A stretch of 53,658 nucleotides of DNA from Lachnospiraceae bacterium (GCA_910575105.1 CAJTDK010000024.1:1-53658), one strand, 5' to 3'. Shown: positions 24,565 to 34,174, numbered from the stretch's first letter. The notes: a model not told the origin generated them from the letters alone. Numbers and translations: made by a program.

Positions 24565-25917
24565 TTACGCCACCTTTCCCTTCAGGATTAAAGGTTTTTT
24601 CCCTGTCTGGATATCCGGCAGGATTTCTTCTACAAAGTTCACATAGAACTGCACATAGTCCAGTTTTTTCTCTGCAAGGATCTTCCTCATCCGAAGCAGC
24701 ATCTCCTGCCGGATCTGTTCCCTGGAAACGCCATTGCCTGTTTCCGCATACATTTCAAAGGTATCTTTCGTAGTCTGCCGGAACTGATAATCTTTCAGCC
24801 CTTCGATACAGAATCCTTCGATGGCCAATGGGTGAAGAAATTCCCTGTTCCCTCTTCCGTCTTCAAACCAGAGGACATCTTCGTTCCTTCCCAAAAGCCC
24901 CACTGCTTTGGTAAAAGGGACCTCTTTTTCCTTTGGCGGCTGCAGGGTCAGACAGTCAGAAAGGCGGTACCGGATCAGCGGCTGTGCATAATTATAAAGG
25001 CAGGTAAGATACATCACTCCATGTTCCACCTCAATGATATTCATATCATCAAAAAGGAGCATCCCTTCCTCTGGGTCTGTTTCCACCCCAAGGGCCAGGG
25101 ATTCACTGGCTCCATAAAAATTGACAACCTGTGTCCGGAATATGTTTTCCAGATAGGCCCGCAGACTGCTCCCCAATGGTTCGCCACAGGAAATCACCCT
25201 TTCCGCATCCAGGCTGACTTCCCCGTTCTCCATCAGCTGTGCCAGGATCTTGATGGCAGATGGATAGCCAATGACAATATTGGGCCGGAACTCTTTTATC
25301 TGCCTGATCCATTCTGTGACCGGCGTCTTGATATCCAAATAGAGCTGGCTGGCGCCTACTCCACGGGTTCCGTCTCCCACCGCCATAGCGCCTCCATATC
25401 TTCCGTCTGTGGCCGCAATATAGACGATCCTGGGACGTTTCATCAGAAGCCTCAATATCTGCGGCATGGACATCCCCCAAAGAGCCGCCCGTATGATACC
25501 CAGAAGCATCTGGCTCCAGGCATCCTCATCATATACAAAGTATCCGGGTTTCCCGGTGCTGCCAGAGGAATGAACCACATGATACTTTCCCTGATAAGGC
25601 TTCCGGTCTGCCGCTTCCCCCGCATCAAATTCCCGCAGGTTTTCCTGTTTTAAATCCGGCACTGTGACCAGTTCATCAAAATGCTCTAAAAGCGTTTGTT
25701 TGTCGATGGTGGGAAAGCAGGAAAGAGGCAGCGTATCCAACTGTTCCTCTGTAATTCCCGCCTTCTCAAAAGCTGCCCGGTAATAAGCCGAATGCTCCCA
25801 TGCGAACCTGAGAAGCTTCCGCAGTTTTCCATCCTGCAGGGAACGCATCTTTTCGGCACTTAATTTCACATTCCTTTTCAGTCTGTATAAATCAGTTAAA
25901 GTCTTTAAGTAGTTCAT
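24565..25917 (-). CDS. PaaK-like adenylate-forming enzyme (phenylacetate-CoA ligase/F390 synthetase family)
   Basis: 450 residues from MNYLKTLTDLYRLKRNVKLS. The N-terminal region has the LRKLLRFAWEHSAYYRAAFE motif of the family; the ATP-binding loop is VVHSSGSTGKPGYFVY, and VVNFYGASESLALG is the adenylate-forming A5-like motif. Members activate carboxylates as acyl-adenylates and often transfer them to CoA. The substrate is unknown. GGAGGAAG before ATG 25917 sets the start. It lies between a surface amide hydrolase and an ABC exporter, so it may activate an acid released by that hydrolase (inference). Confidence 0.85.
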   Translation of the reverse strand: MNYLKTLTDLYRLKRNVKLSAEKMRSLQDGKLRKLLRFAWEHSAYYRAAFEKAGITEEQLDTLPLSCFPTIDKQTLLEHFDELVTVPDLKQENLREFDAGEAADRKPYQGKYHVVHSSGSTGKPGYFVYDEDAWSQMLLGIIRAALWGMSMPQILRLLMKRPRIVYIAATDGRYGGAMAVGDGTRGVGASQLYLDIKTPVTEWIRQIKEFRPNIVIGYPSAIKILAQLMENGEVSLDAERVISCGEPLGSSLRAYLENIFRTQVVNFYGASESLALGVETDPEEGMLLFDDMNIIEVEHGVMYLTCLYNYAQPLIRYRLSDCLTLQPPKEKEVPFTKAVGLLGRNEDVLWFEDGRGNREFLHPLAIEGFCIEGLKDYQFRQTTKDTFEMYAETGNGVSREQIRQEMLLRMRKILAEKKLDYVQFYVNFVEEILPDIQTGKKPLILKGKVA

Positions 25918-25953
25918 TTTCTTCCTCCTCGTCAAGATTATTGCATGGCTTAT

Positions 25954-27096
25954 CTATTCAACCGAAATGACATATGCCGTTTTATAATCTTCCCTATGGT
26001 AATAAATCAGTTCCTTTGTCTCCTGATTCATCACAATGCTCCACTCGGTTGATTCAAACTCGCCAAAATTGTCCTTGCTCACGCTGTCCAATGCGTCACG
26101 CACTTCTGTTTCTGTCATCGCCCCTCGTTCTTCCAGTGTCTGGGTAAGGATTTCATACCGGGTATGAGACTGGGCGGTTCCGATTCCCTGCTTCTCTCCA
26201 TCCGCCAGGTAAAAATTGGTAACAACCGGCGTTTCGGTAACAATCATCTCATTATCTACATATTCCACGGCCACGCTCCTTCCGTCCGCATCCGCCAGGA
26301 CCAGATGCACCATCATTCCCATGGAGCTGTGAAAGTCGTATTGCTGCAGGAGCTCCAGTGCTTCTTCCACATCTGCTGCTTTGTCAAGCAATAACCGGAT
26401 TGCTGTTGTAGTAGTAATGTCCGGCCTGGCCGTATCCTGATTGATATCTGCATAGTCCTGAACCATATTCACGGAAACCGCCAGCCCTTTTTCATTCATT
26501 CCGTCCAGTGGCGCATATAAGGAAACAAAAGCCTGCATGGAATCCGGTAATTGTGAAATGTCAAGCCCGCCGGCACGAATAAAGTCCATATTGACGGTTG
26601 AAACGGAAAAGTAGCCTTTTTCCGGTCTGGCGCTGACAATCAATCCATTACAGGTATTCCAGTCAAAATTTCTTCCGAACAGGTATCCGCCATCCTGATT
26701 TTCCACTGACAGAGTACTGCATCCGAAAGGAGCCCCTTCCATTTGAATTTCCTGTGCCAGCAGTAAAGTGATATAAGCCGCAACATCCGCGTCAGTAGCG
26801 GCTCCTCCCTGCTCTAAGAATGTGTCAAAGCCATACTCCCCTTCATACCGGACCATTGACAATCCTGTTTCCAGTTCCGTGATTTCAGAAGTCGGAGTAA
26901 CCCGGACTGCATTCTCATCTCTGCTTCCTTTTTCATTTTCTTCTTCCATTGCTGTTTCTTCCGCTGTCCTGCTTTTCGGACCTTCTTCGCTGCGGCTGTT
27001 TCCCTCCGTTTGATCACTGGAATCTCTTCCGCATCCTGACAGCAAGCCCAATATCCCTAAAGCTAAAAGCAGACCTATATTAAATCTTTTTTTCAC
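25954..27096 (-). CDS. Linear amide C-N hydrolase lipoprotein (choloylglycine hydrolase-like Ntn family)
   Basis: 380 residues. Lipobox LLSGC (Cys22) and an acidic linker to about 75. The catalytic domain then has FGCSTLSVENQDGGYLFGRN, where Cys126 would be the N-terminal nucleophile after propeptide removal, and NFDWNTC, as in bile salt hydrolase/penicillin V acylase relatives and acyltransferase-type Ntn enzymes. Asn/Arg residues of the active site are plausible in VSVNMVQDY and later TEWSIVMN. It should work outside the cell on N-acyl amides. It is the first gene of the long operon. A paralogue is at 29125-30183. Confidence 0.87.
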   Translation of the reverse strand: MKKRFNIGLLLALGILGLLSGCGRDSSDQTEGNSRSEEGPKSRTAEETAMEEENEKGSRDENAVRVTPTSEITELETGLSMVRYEGEYGFDTFLEQGGAATDADVAAYITLLLAQEIQMEGAPFGCSTLSVENQDGGYLFGRNFDWNTCNGLIVSARPEKGYFSVSTVNMDFIRAGGLDISQLPDSMQAFVSLYAPLDGMNEKGLAVSVNMVQDYADINQDTARPDITTTTAIRLLLDKAADVEEALELLQQYDFHSSMGMMVHLVLADADGRSVAVEYVDNEMIVTETPVVTNFYLADGEKQGIGTAQSHTRYEILTQTLEERGAMTETEVRDALDSVSKDNFGEFESTEWSIVMNQETKELIYYHREDYKTAYVISVE

Positions 27097-27165
27097 TGTT
27101 TTTATCCCTTTCTCTTTGTGTCTGTGACTATACTATAGCCGCCCCAGATAACATCCAACTAACAG

Positions 27166-27209
27166 AAAAATAAACAATTTCTAAATGAATTCTTGCAGAT
27201 TTCTCAATT
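27166..27209 (-). promoter_or_regulatory. Predicted response-regulator box and promoter, copy 2
   Basis: 44 bases identical to 16549-16592. TTTAGAAATTGTTTA lies about 75 bp upstream of the amide hydrolase gene, followed by a TATAGTATAG -10-like stretch near 27131-27140. It lies downstream of the LysR box at 27255-27289, so this operon has two tandem promoters. Confidence 0.65.
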
Positions 27210-27254
27210 ACCTTTTTATCTGCTTTCATGGTTATCTTATCAAGATGGCCTGTA

Positions 27255-27289
27255 AATAGCAAATACTTATACTTTATCCGTTTGAATAG
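27255..27289 (-). promoter_or_regulatory. Predicted LysR box, copy 2 (long-operon promoter)
   Basis: A 35-bp element, 31 of 35 bases identical to 18451-18485. On the minus strand it is followed by TTGATAAGATAACC, a -10-like stretch. It lies about 160 bp upstream of the amide hydrolase gene. Confidence 0.65.
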
Positions 27290-27404
27290 GTATTTTCTAT
27301 GAATACAAATCCATAACTCAACTAAGATTTCTCTTGCCGAATCATTGGTATTCCATCCGATTTATGTCATTTATTATCCATCACATCAAATTTTGCCTTT
27401 GTAA

Positions 27405-27466
27405 AAAATACCGGTTTTACACTACCAACAGATTTTTATCTGTCATTCATGCAAAACCGGTATTTT
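27405..27466 (-). terminator. Rho-independent terminator of the two-component/AKR operon
   Basis: AAAATACCGGTTTT (27405-27418) is the exact complement of 27453-27466. On the minus strand the hairpin runs into a T-rich tract. It lies 45 bp past the stop of the cyclophilin-like lipoprotein, closing the operon that begins with the histidine kinase. Confidence 0.8.
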
Positions 27467-27511
27467 ACGAAAAATCTGAATTACAATTTTGATTCCCAGT
27501 ATCACAAATGC

Positions 27512-28078
27512 TTATTTTTCCGCAAATTGCTGTATATCCAATGTTCCAGTCAATTCGGAAATCCACTCACTGCCGGATACAGCATTTCCCAGGTGATAAA
27601 GGCCATGATACGGGCCATAGTCGCTGTAGTACATCACCACGTTTCCCCATGGTGAAAAATATGCCAGGCTGCCTGCCGGTCCCTCTCCCTCCACGGCGTT
27701 GTCGGTATCCAACGATTCCGGCGGATAAAAAATTTTCTCATTAGTACTGTAATCCTGAACCTCAACCGTCAAAGGAAGCTGATCATACAAAGACCGGGCA
27801 GCCGGACTGTCATTCAGTTCAAAAATAATCGTATGATTGTTGTCCTTTACCTGAATCTGTAAAACCGTATCATTTTTTTCTTCATATTCTGAAACCTGAG
27901 ACACCTCTTCCTGCGATATACTCGTATTTATCTCTTCTGTCTGTGAATTACTTTCCTGCTTTTCAAGCGATACATCCATATCAGAACCGGCTGCAGACTC
28001 CTGACGGTTTCCGCTGATTCCGCAGGCCGAGAGCAAAACAAAAAGCAAGGTGCAGACTGATATTTTCAAACCTTTCAT
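27512..28078 (-). CDS. Lipoprotein with cyclophilin-like domain
   Basis: 188 residues. Signal peptide with lipobox LLSAC (Cys19), a short Ser/Glu-rich linker, then a clear cyclophilin-like domain: VLQIQVKDNNHTIIFELNDS, LPLTVEVQDYSTNEKIFYPP and AYFSPWGNVVMYYSDYG, near the family's typical length. Surface-anchored. It is the last gene of the HK-RR-DUF362-permease-AKR operon, 24 bp after the alpha/beta hydrolase. Small cyclophilin-like proteins sit beside flavoproteins and reductases in many gut clostridia; the reason is unknown. Confidence 0.88.
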   Translation of the reverse strand: MKGLKISVCTLLFVLLSACGISGNRQESAAGSDMDVSLEKQESNSQTEEINTSISQEEVSQVSEYEEKNDTVLQIQVKDNNHTIIFELNDSPAARSLYDQLPLTVEVQDYSTNEKIFYPPESLDTDNAVEGEGPAGSLAYFSPWGNVVMYYSDYGPYHGLYHLGNAVSGSEWISELTGTLDIQQFAEK

Positions 28079-28102
28079 CTTAATTTGTCCGCCTGTTTTT
28101 TA

Positions 28103-29041
28103 CTACATATTTACTGTAAAGAATTCCGCCAGTTTGTCAAAGGGAATACGGTCTCTCCGATCATACAGATCAATATGCTCCGCATCCTCCACAACCAGCA
28201 TTTCCTTCGGTTCTAAGGCCGCTTCATAAGCTGCGTCACTGAAAAACCGGGAGTGGGCCCTGTCTCCAACGACAAACAGGATTGGGCGGGGAGAAATCTC
28301 GTCAATGAAATCCAACGGCCGGAAATTCATAATCGCCAACTCACTGGTCGTAGTAAACCCGCCTCTGGCACTCGGATGATGCCCCCTCTTCAATGCATAA
28401 AAGCGGAACCACTCTGCCCCCGGCTCCGGTATATCCTCCGGCACCTTGTCGATTGGCTGCTCCGGGAATCCCGGCAGGTACTCCGGATATCCGTTTTCCG
28501 CATCGATCCACCGCTGATTTGAAAGGCGTTCCTTTACGCTCTGCAGTTCTTCTCTGTCCATATTTCCTCTGACTGCCACATTCATGTCATACATGCTCAT
28601 AACAGCAACTGCACGGATTCTGGTATCGCACTGGGCCGCCGAAAGAGCAAAACCTCCGGAACCACAGATACCGATCACGCCGATTTTTTCCCTGTCTACA
28701 AACTTTTGCAATCCCAGAAAATCCACTGCCGCACTGAAATTTTCCACAAAGATGTCCGGTGATGATACATTTCTTGGAAAGCCTCCGGATTCTCCCATAA
28801 AGGACTGGTCAAAGGTCAGTACAACAAATCCTTTCTGCGCCAGCTCATTGCCGTATACACAGGGGCCCTGTTCTTTCACCCCGCCATAAGGCGCACCGAT
28901 AATAAGAGCCGGATGCTTCTGATCCAGTGAAATTCCTTTTTCAAAGTACAGCTCTCCCGTTATATCCAACCCATACCGATTCCTGTAAACCACTTTTTTT
29001 CTCTCCACCTTCTGTGATAATTCTAAAATATGTCCGCTCAT
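28103..29041 (-). CDS. Alpha/beta hydrolase (cytosolic, YcjY/dienelactone hydrolase-like)
   Basis: 312 residues without a signal peptide. Oxyanion region IIGAPYGGVKEQG, nucleophile Ser128 in IGICGSGGFALS, a later Asp in FVVGDRAHSRFF and His in VEDAEHIDLYD. It resembles the YcjY-like alpha/beta hydrolases that often sit with flavodoxins and aldo/keto reductases. The substrate is unknown. It lies between the membrane-anchored amide hydrolase and the cyclophilin-like lipoprotein in one operon. Confidence 0.88.
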   Translation of the reverse strand: MSGHILELSQKVERKKVVYRNRYGLDITGELYFEKGISLDQKHPALIIGAPYGGVKEQGPCVYGNELAQKGFVVLTFDQSFMGESGGFPRNVSSPDIFVENFSAAVDFLGLQKFVDREKIGVIGICGSGGFALSAAQCDTRIRAVAVMSMYDMNVAVRGNMDREELQSVKERLSNQRWIDAENGYPEYLPGFPEQPIDKVPEDIPEPGAEWFRFYALKRGHHPSARGGFTTTSELAIMNFRPLDFIDEISPRPILFVVGDRAHSRFFSDAAYEAALEPKEMLVVEDAEHIDLYDRRDRIPFDKLAEFFTVNM

Positions 29042-29124
29042 GTTTCATTCCTCCTTCAATATTTATTCTTTCTTTTTGCGGATAGCTTTGTTGTCTATTT
29101 CTTCCCTTTGCAGTTCTGGCTTTC

Positions 29125-30183
29125 TCATGGACTGCCTGTTATAAAAGTATAATAATTCTGATAGTTTTCCCTATGATAATAACGTGCCTCCCCGGTACTC
29201 TGGTTATAAACAATACTCCATTCCGTAGAGGCAAACTCGGAATCAAAATTATGCTTGCTTACACTGTCAAGCGCATCCCTTAACCCATCCATAGTAAATG
29301 AGGAACCGCTCTGCAGCATATCCTCCAGCATGGCATATCGGACTTTGGACTCTTCTGTTCCGATACCATATTTTTCACCGGGAGTCAGATAATAGTTTGT
29401 GACAACCGGTGTTTCTGTTACTGCCATTTCATTGTCAATATATTCAACCACCACGGAATGGCCTTCTGCGTCAGCCAACGCAAAATGCACCATCATTCCC
29501 GCAGATGCGTGCATATCATACCGGGCAAGCAGCTCCACAGCCTCCTCCACATCCGCTGCCTGGTCAAGCAGCAGACGCACCGCCGTTGTAGTCGTCAAAT
29601 CCGGCTTCCCGGTATCCTGATGAAATCCTGGGCTGTCCTGAATCATCAAAACTGCCACACATAATCCCTTTTCATTCATCCCATCCATAGGCGCAAAGGG
29701 CGCTGCTGCCGACAGAAGACGCATCTGCATTTCTTCCGGCATATCCAGTCCCAGGTTCAGGAAATCCATATTTACGGTGGAAACAGAATCATATCCCTCT
29801 ACCGGACTGGTCTGCACGATCAGTGCCGTACAGGTTCCCCAGTCAAAATTCCTGCCAAATACAGCATCACCCCCTGGCGTTTCGGCAGAAATAGTACTGC
29901 AGCCAAAGGTACCGCCCCTTAAATCTATGGGCAACAGACCGTGGAATACATCCTGTATCACAAATTCTGCTACCGCCAGATCATCGGAAGCGCCGCCCTG
30001 CTCCAGAAAGTCATTGAATCTGTAATCACCTTTATATTCCATAGAATACAGGCCATCTTCCAGCTTCTTTACGCTTGCCGCTGTCCGTATGTTTCTTTGG
30101 AAAAGAAGGATAAAAACAACGAATACAGCTAACAGCAGAGCAAAAAAAGCATAAACAATATATTTCATTCTTATTTTCTTCAT
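29125..30183 (-). CDS. Membrane-anchored linear amide C-N hydrolase, paralogue of 25954-27096
   Basis: 352 residues. One N-terminal transmembrane anchor (about 8-29), no lipobox, then the same catalytic layout as its paralogue: FGCSTISAETPGGDAVFGRN with predicted nucleophile Cys95, NFDWGTC, the VSTVNMDFLNLG strand, and TEWSIVYNQSTGEARYYHRE near the end. The two enzymes thus face outward by different anchors. Two copies in neighbouring operons under shared regulators suggest that amide hydrolysis outside the cell is central to the cluster. Confidence 0.87.
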   Translation of the reverse strand: MKKIRMKYIVYAFFALLLAVFVVFILLFQRNIRTAASVKKLEDGLYSMEYKGDYRFNDFLEQGGASDDLAVAEFVIQDVFHGLLPIDLRGGTFGCSTISAETPGGDAVFGRNFDWGTCTALIVQTSPVEGYDSVSTVNMDFLNLGLDMPEEMQMRLLSAAAPFAPMDGMNEKGLCVAVLMIQDSPGFHQDTGKPDLTTTTAVRLLLDQAADVEEAVELLARYDMHASAGMMVHFALADAEGHSVVVEYIDNEMAVTETPVVTNYYLTPGEKYGIGTEESKVRYAMLEDMLQSGSSFTMDGLRDALDSVSKHNFDSEFASTEWSIVYNQSTGEARYYHRENYQNYYTFITGSP

Positions 30184-30207
30184 TCCTTGCCCCTAACCGC
30201 CTTCCAT

Positions 30208-31302
30208 TTACTTTTCAAAATAAGCAGCAATCTCTTTCATTCTGGAAGTCTGTCTTACATGAAAAGGGCATCTCTTGTCACAATGGCCACAGGCGATACA
30301 GTCGGAAGCCTTCTTCTCCAGATTCCCGTAATGTCCGGATGCCATGGAATCCCCTGCCACCGCCAGATCATAATATTTATTGATCAGCCCCACATTCAGA
30401 CCTGCAGGACAAGGCTGGCAATGATTGCAGTACACACAATTTCCTACAGCCTCACCAGGAGTAAATGCACCAAGAATGGAATAATCCCGTTCTTCCGGGG
30501 AAATATCAAAAAATCTTAGCAGTTCTTTCACATCCTCCATATTTCGGATGCCCGGCAGCACAGTCACTACTCCCGGCTTATCCAAGGCATACTGGATGCA
30601 CTGATACTGTGTCAGCGCCTTGCCGAAAGGAGATGTCTTATCATCCAGGAGCTGTCCCCCTGAAAAGGGCTTCATCACGGAAATGCCCACCTCATCCGCC
30701 TCGCATCTGCGGTACAGCGACATACGCTCTTCGCTACTTCCGTTTGCATAATCGCCATGGCTATAGTCATATCCCGGATTGACGGAAAACATTACCTGAT
30801 CCACGAATCCGGTATCCAGTATCTGCTGTACAAGGCCGGGCGTATGGGAAGACAGTCCGATGTGCCGCACCACCCCCTGCTTTTTTAATTCCATAAGAAA
30901 GCCAAGGGCGCCTCCCTCCTGATATGCCTGCCAGTCTTTTTCTTCATCCAGACAGTGGATAAATCCATAGTCTATGTAGTCTGTCTTCAGCGCTGTAAGC
31001 TGGGCATCTATGGAACGCCGGATCGTCTCCTTGTCCGTAGTCCATCCATATGCCCCGCTCTCATAATTTGCGCCAAAATGTACCTGATAGTGCATATCCT
31101 TTCTGACAGATGAAAAGGCTTTCCCATAATAGGTAAAAGTCTTTGCGTCTGCAGTGGCAAGGTCGGCATAGTTGATTCCTTTCTCATGGGCGAATTCCAG
31201 AGCCCCAACCGCCTCCTTTTCCTCCGTTTCTGCAATGTAGCTTGTTCCCAGGCCAATCACGCTGATGCGGTCACCTGTCCTTCTGTTTGTCCTGTACTCC
31301 AT
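30208..31302 (-). CDS. Aldo/keto reductase with C-terminal 4Fe-4S clusters
   Basis: 364 residues. The N-terminal AKR barrel begins MEYRTNRRTGDRISVIGLGT. The expected Asp in INYADLATAD, Tyr in TYYGKAF and a His in YQVHFGANYES are consistent with the catalytic set. The C terminus carries two cysteine groups, CVYCNHCQPCP and CIACGHCDKRCPF, a ferredoxin-like tail seen in anaerobe AKRs. It is probably a cytosolic oxidoreductase linked to a low-potential electron carrier; the neighbouring flavoproteins are candidate partners. Confidence 0.92.
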   Translation of the reverse strand: MEYRTNRRTGDRISVIGLGTSYIAETEEKEAVGALEFAHEKGINYADLATADAKTFTYYGKAFSSVRKDMHYQVHFGANYESGAYGWTTDKETIRRSIDAQLTALKTDYIDYGFIHCLDEEKDWQAYQEGGALGFLMELKKQGVVRHIGLSSHTPGLVQQILDTGFVDQVMFSVNPGYDYSHGDYANGSSEERMSLYRRCEADEVGISVMKPFSGGQLLDDKTSPFGKALTQYQCIQYALDKPGVVTVLPGIRNMEDVKELLRFFDISPEERDYSILGAFTPGEAVGNCVYCNHCQPCPAGLNVGLINKYYDLAVAGDSMASGHYGNLEKKASDCIACGHCDKRCPFHVRQTSRMKEIAAYFEK

Positions 31303-31323
31303 TTTTACCCTCCATTCAAAATA

Positions 31324-32241
31324 TTATATAAAATTCACCGCCAATCCGGTCAGAAAAGAGAATATCATTATATATGCCAGATATAGTACAAACCGTTTGA
31401 TTCCCAACACAATCTTTACTGCTCCCAGATTCGTGATTTTTGTAGCCGGTCCGGTGATCATAAAAGCTGCGGCGCTGCCAAGGCTCATGCCGTCCATCAG
31501 CCACGTCTGCAATAACGGTATCGTCCCTCCGCCGCAGGCATAGAGGGGAACTCCGATAGTTGCCGCCATCAGGACGCCGAACGCTTCATTGCCGCCAAAC
31601 AGGTTAATCATCACATTCCCGGACACATACCTCTGAAACAGTGCGGATAAAGCAATACCGGCCAGAAAATACCATCCTGTAGCTTTTACATTCCGACCCA
31701 GATTTTTAAGAAATCGTAACAGCAGATTAGAATCTGTATCCCGGCTTTTGGATTCTTCAAAACCTTTAAAATTGAAAAAAGGCCGATTATGGTAAAAAAG
31801 CCGTATAAACACTCCGGCAAAAATACCACATAAAAAGCAGGATATGATACGCACAGCCAAAGCAGGAATCCCAAGAGCTGCGCTGTAAATAATCAGCTGT
31901 GGGTTCAGCAGGATGGAACTCATCATAAAGGCTGCCAGCCAGTCATCCCTGCGAGACCCATCCGCCGTTATGCCGCTTTTGGAAAAAGAGGCGGCAATGG
32001 GGATGGTTCCATACATACAAAGAGGCGAGGCAATCCCCAACGCACTGGCACTGACAATCCCCAGAATCCCCAGCCGTTTTTCTCCCATGGAGCGGAAAGC
32101 TTTATGAATATGTTCTTTCAGGAACACGGAGACCAGGCTCCCCAGCACCATTCCCAATACCCAGTATTTAAAAATCTGCTCCAGCTGAACACTGAAATAG
32201 TACCAAAGGTAAACGGCTTCACGGTGTAGCATATCAGTCAT
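31324..32241 (-). CDS. YraQ-type permease (PF03773)
   Basis: 305 residues with about eight hydrophobic helices. Family hallmarks are GIASPLCMYGTIPIAASFSK near 95 and the second-half counterpart GVPLYACGGGTIPLLQTWLM; the conserved cysteines and PxxxxGxxP pattern belong to the predicted permeases of the ArsP/YraQ group. Some members export organoarsenicals or other small toxicants, but the substrate here is unknown. It overlaps the DUF362 gene by 8 bp. Confidence 0.85.
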   Translation of the reverse strand: MTDMLHREAVYLWYYFSVQLEQIFKYWVLGMVLGSLVSVFLKEHIHKAFRSMGEKRLGILGIVSASALGIASPLCMYGTIPIAASFSKSGITADGSRRDDWLAAFMMSSILLNPQLIIYSAALGIPALAVRIISCFLCGIFAGVFIRLFYHNRPFFNFKGFEESKSRDTDSNLLLRFLKNLGRNVKATGWYFLAGIALSALFQRYVSGNVMINLFGGNEAFGVLMAATIGVPLYACGGGTIPLLQTWLMDGMSLGSAAAFMITGPATKITNLGAVKIVLGIKRFVLYLAYIMIFSFLTGLAVNFI

Positions 32242-33355
32242 CTATACTCACCAGCTCATATTCCCGGCTTCCCAGGCCGATTTTTTCTGCCTGCTCCAGC
32301 GTATGCAGACCGTTTCTGGATTCAATCCTGTCAATCAGAGACTGCCCATCCACTGCCCTATAAACCAGATCCACACAGGCCTGGTCAAGCGCCACCGGAT
32401 CATAGGAAGCAAGAATCCCGATATCGTGCATATCCGGCTCTGCCGGACTTCCGTCACAGTCACAGTCCACCGACAGGCGGTTCATCACATTGATATACAG
32501 GATATTTCCATCCAGATAGTCTGCAACAGATTTTCCAGCCTCAGCCATGGATTCCAGAAAAGCATCCTGGCTTCCTCCCCACATACTTCCGCCTGTTCCG
32601 CCGCTGTGGATATGAGATTTCCCTTCCGAAGAGGCAATACCGATGGAAATATTCTTGATTGCCCCTCCAAATCCTGCCATGGAATGTCCTTTAAAATGGG
32701 ACAAAATCACATAATAATCGTAGTCCGCAAAATGTGCGCCCACATAATTTTCCGTCAGATTGTCCCCTCCCTCCACCAGCAATGTCATAGAGCCGTCCTC
32801 GTCCATAATATCCACATCCGCAATGGCCGTATAACCATGCTCTTCCGCCACCTGATAGTGCATGGCTGTATTTGCCCTGGAACCTCCATAGGCGGTATTG
32901 CATTCCACAATGGTTCCCTCCAGGGACTGCACCAGTTCCCCGATCAGATCTGTCCTAAGATAGTTGCTGCCTGGTTCGCCAGTAGAAAGCTTTACGGCAA
33001 TTTTGCCGGAGGGAGATGCTGACAGTGCCTGATAAATGTTCATAAGACCCTGCGAACTGATATCCGTTGTCATATACACCACCGATACCCCTGTTTCCCC
33101 ATCCTGCTCTTTCGTTTCATCTTCCCCCATACCTTCTGATCCCGTTCCAGGCACAGATTGTTCACTCGCTTCTGACGTTTCTTTTATATCACTTTCAAAA
33201 TCAATCACAGATTCATCCTGTCTCTCCTGCGTTGTTTCCGTTTCATTCTTACCGGCTTCTGCCATTTCCAATGCGGAATTCTGTCCTCCCCGTCCACAGC
33301 CGGAAAGAACCAAAAGAAAAACAAACATTAAAAGAAAATAGCCTTTTTTTCTCAT
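32234..33355 (-). CDS. DUF362 domain lipoprotein
   Basis: 373 residues. Lipobox VLSGC (Cys20), a Glu/Ser-rich linker to about 90, then a DUF362 domain: LMNIYQALSASPSGKIAVKL, then ILSHFKGHSMAGFGGAIKNI, a signature of the family, and DPVALDQACVDLVYRAVDGQ. Related proteins are often fused to ferredoxins; this one lacks Fe-S motifs except a short CDCDG near residue 300. Surface-anchored, role unknown. The TATA-like promoter is shared with the HK/RR genes upstream. Confidence 0.87.
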   Translation of the reverse strand: MRKKGYFLLMFVFLLVLSGCGRGGQNSALEMAEAGKNETETTQERQDESVIDFESDIKETSEASEQSVPGTGSEGMGEDETKEQDGETGVSVVYMTTDISSQGLMNIYQALSASPSGKIAVKLSTGEPGSNYLRTDLIGELVQSLEGTIVECNTAYGGSRANTAMHYQVAEEHGYTAIADVDIMDEDGSMTLLVEGGDNLTENYVGAHFADYDYYVILSHFKGHSMAGFGGAIKNISIGIASSEGKSHIHSGGTGGSMWGGSQDAFLESMAEAGKSVADYLDGNILYINVMNRLSVDCDCDGSPAEPDMHDIGILASYDPVALDQACVDLVYRAVDGQSLIDRIESRNGLHTLEQAEKIGLGSREYELVSIDD

Positions 33356-33391
33356 CCAAACAGCCTCCTATCCTATCATATTCTGACGAAA

Positions 33392-34090
33392 TCAGTCAAT
33401 CCGAAACCGGTATCCCGCTCCCCACACCGTTTCTATAAACTGGTTCTGTGTGTCAATTTTCCCCAGCTTATCCCGGAGACGGTTAATATGGACGGTCACA
33501 GTTGCCGCATCTCCCAGAGAATCCATCCCCCACACCCGGTCAAACAGGGTATCCTTTGAAAACACCAGATTGGGATTTTCCGCCAGGAACAGCAAGAGCT
33601 CAAATTCTTTATTGACCAGTACCACTTCCTTTTTATCCAGATAGACCCTTCTTGACTTTGGCAGGATGGTCAGATTCCGGTAACTAATCTCTGTCTCCTG
33701 CTGCTCCTCTTCCTCTGAGGATGAAAGCAGATTATGGATATAAATGTGGGATTTCACCCTGGCTACCAGTTCTGTAGGGCTGAAAGGTTTTACCAGATAA
33801 TCATCTGCCCCCAGTCCCAATCCCCGGATCTTGTCGATATCTTCCTTTTTGGCCGTTACCATGATGATAGGCAGCCGTAGGTTTTTGCGCAGTTCCCGGC
33901 ATACATCAAACCCTGTCTTGCCGGGGAGCATCACATCCAGCAGGATGGCATCATACTTTTCTGTTTTTGCTTTTTGTTCTCCGGTAATCCCGTCAAAGGC
34001 CAGGTCGGTTTCGTATCCGTTTGCCTCCAGATAATCCCTCTCCAGTTCCGCAATCAGCTCATCATCTTCTATGATCAGTATCCTCTCCAT
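33392..34090 (-). CDS. OmpR/PhoB-type response regulator
   Basis: 232 residues from MERILIIEDDELIAELERDY. Receiver with Asp9-Asp10, phospho-acceptor Asp52 in ILLDVMLPG, Thr in VTAKK and Lys in LVKPFSPTEL; then a winged helix (VLVNKEFELLLFLAENPNLV, ...ETVWGAGYRFR). ATG 34090 is chosen over an upstream TTG. Its histidine kinase is directly upstream. The TTTAGAAATTGTTTAGA element in the kinase promoter and two further promoters of the cluster is the best candidate for its binding site. Confidence 0.93.
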   Translation of the reverse strand: MERILIIEDDELIAELERDYLEANGYETDLAFDGITGEQKAKTEKYDAILLDVMLPGKTGFDVCRELRKNLRLPIIMVTAKKEDIDKIRGLGLGADDYLVKPFSPTELVARVKSHIYIHNLLSSSEEEEQQETEISYRNLTILPKSRRVYLDKKEVVLVNKEFELLLFLAENPNLVFSKDTLFDRVWGMDSLGDAATVTVHINRLRDKLGKIDTQNQFIETVWGAGYRFRID

Positions 34091-34174
34091 TGCGATCAAT
34101 TCCTTTCCTTCATTTGCTCATGTTTTCAGGATATTATGGAAGACCTATATGGTGTTTCCATAATATTTCTCATT

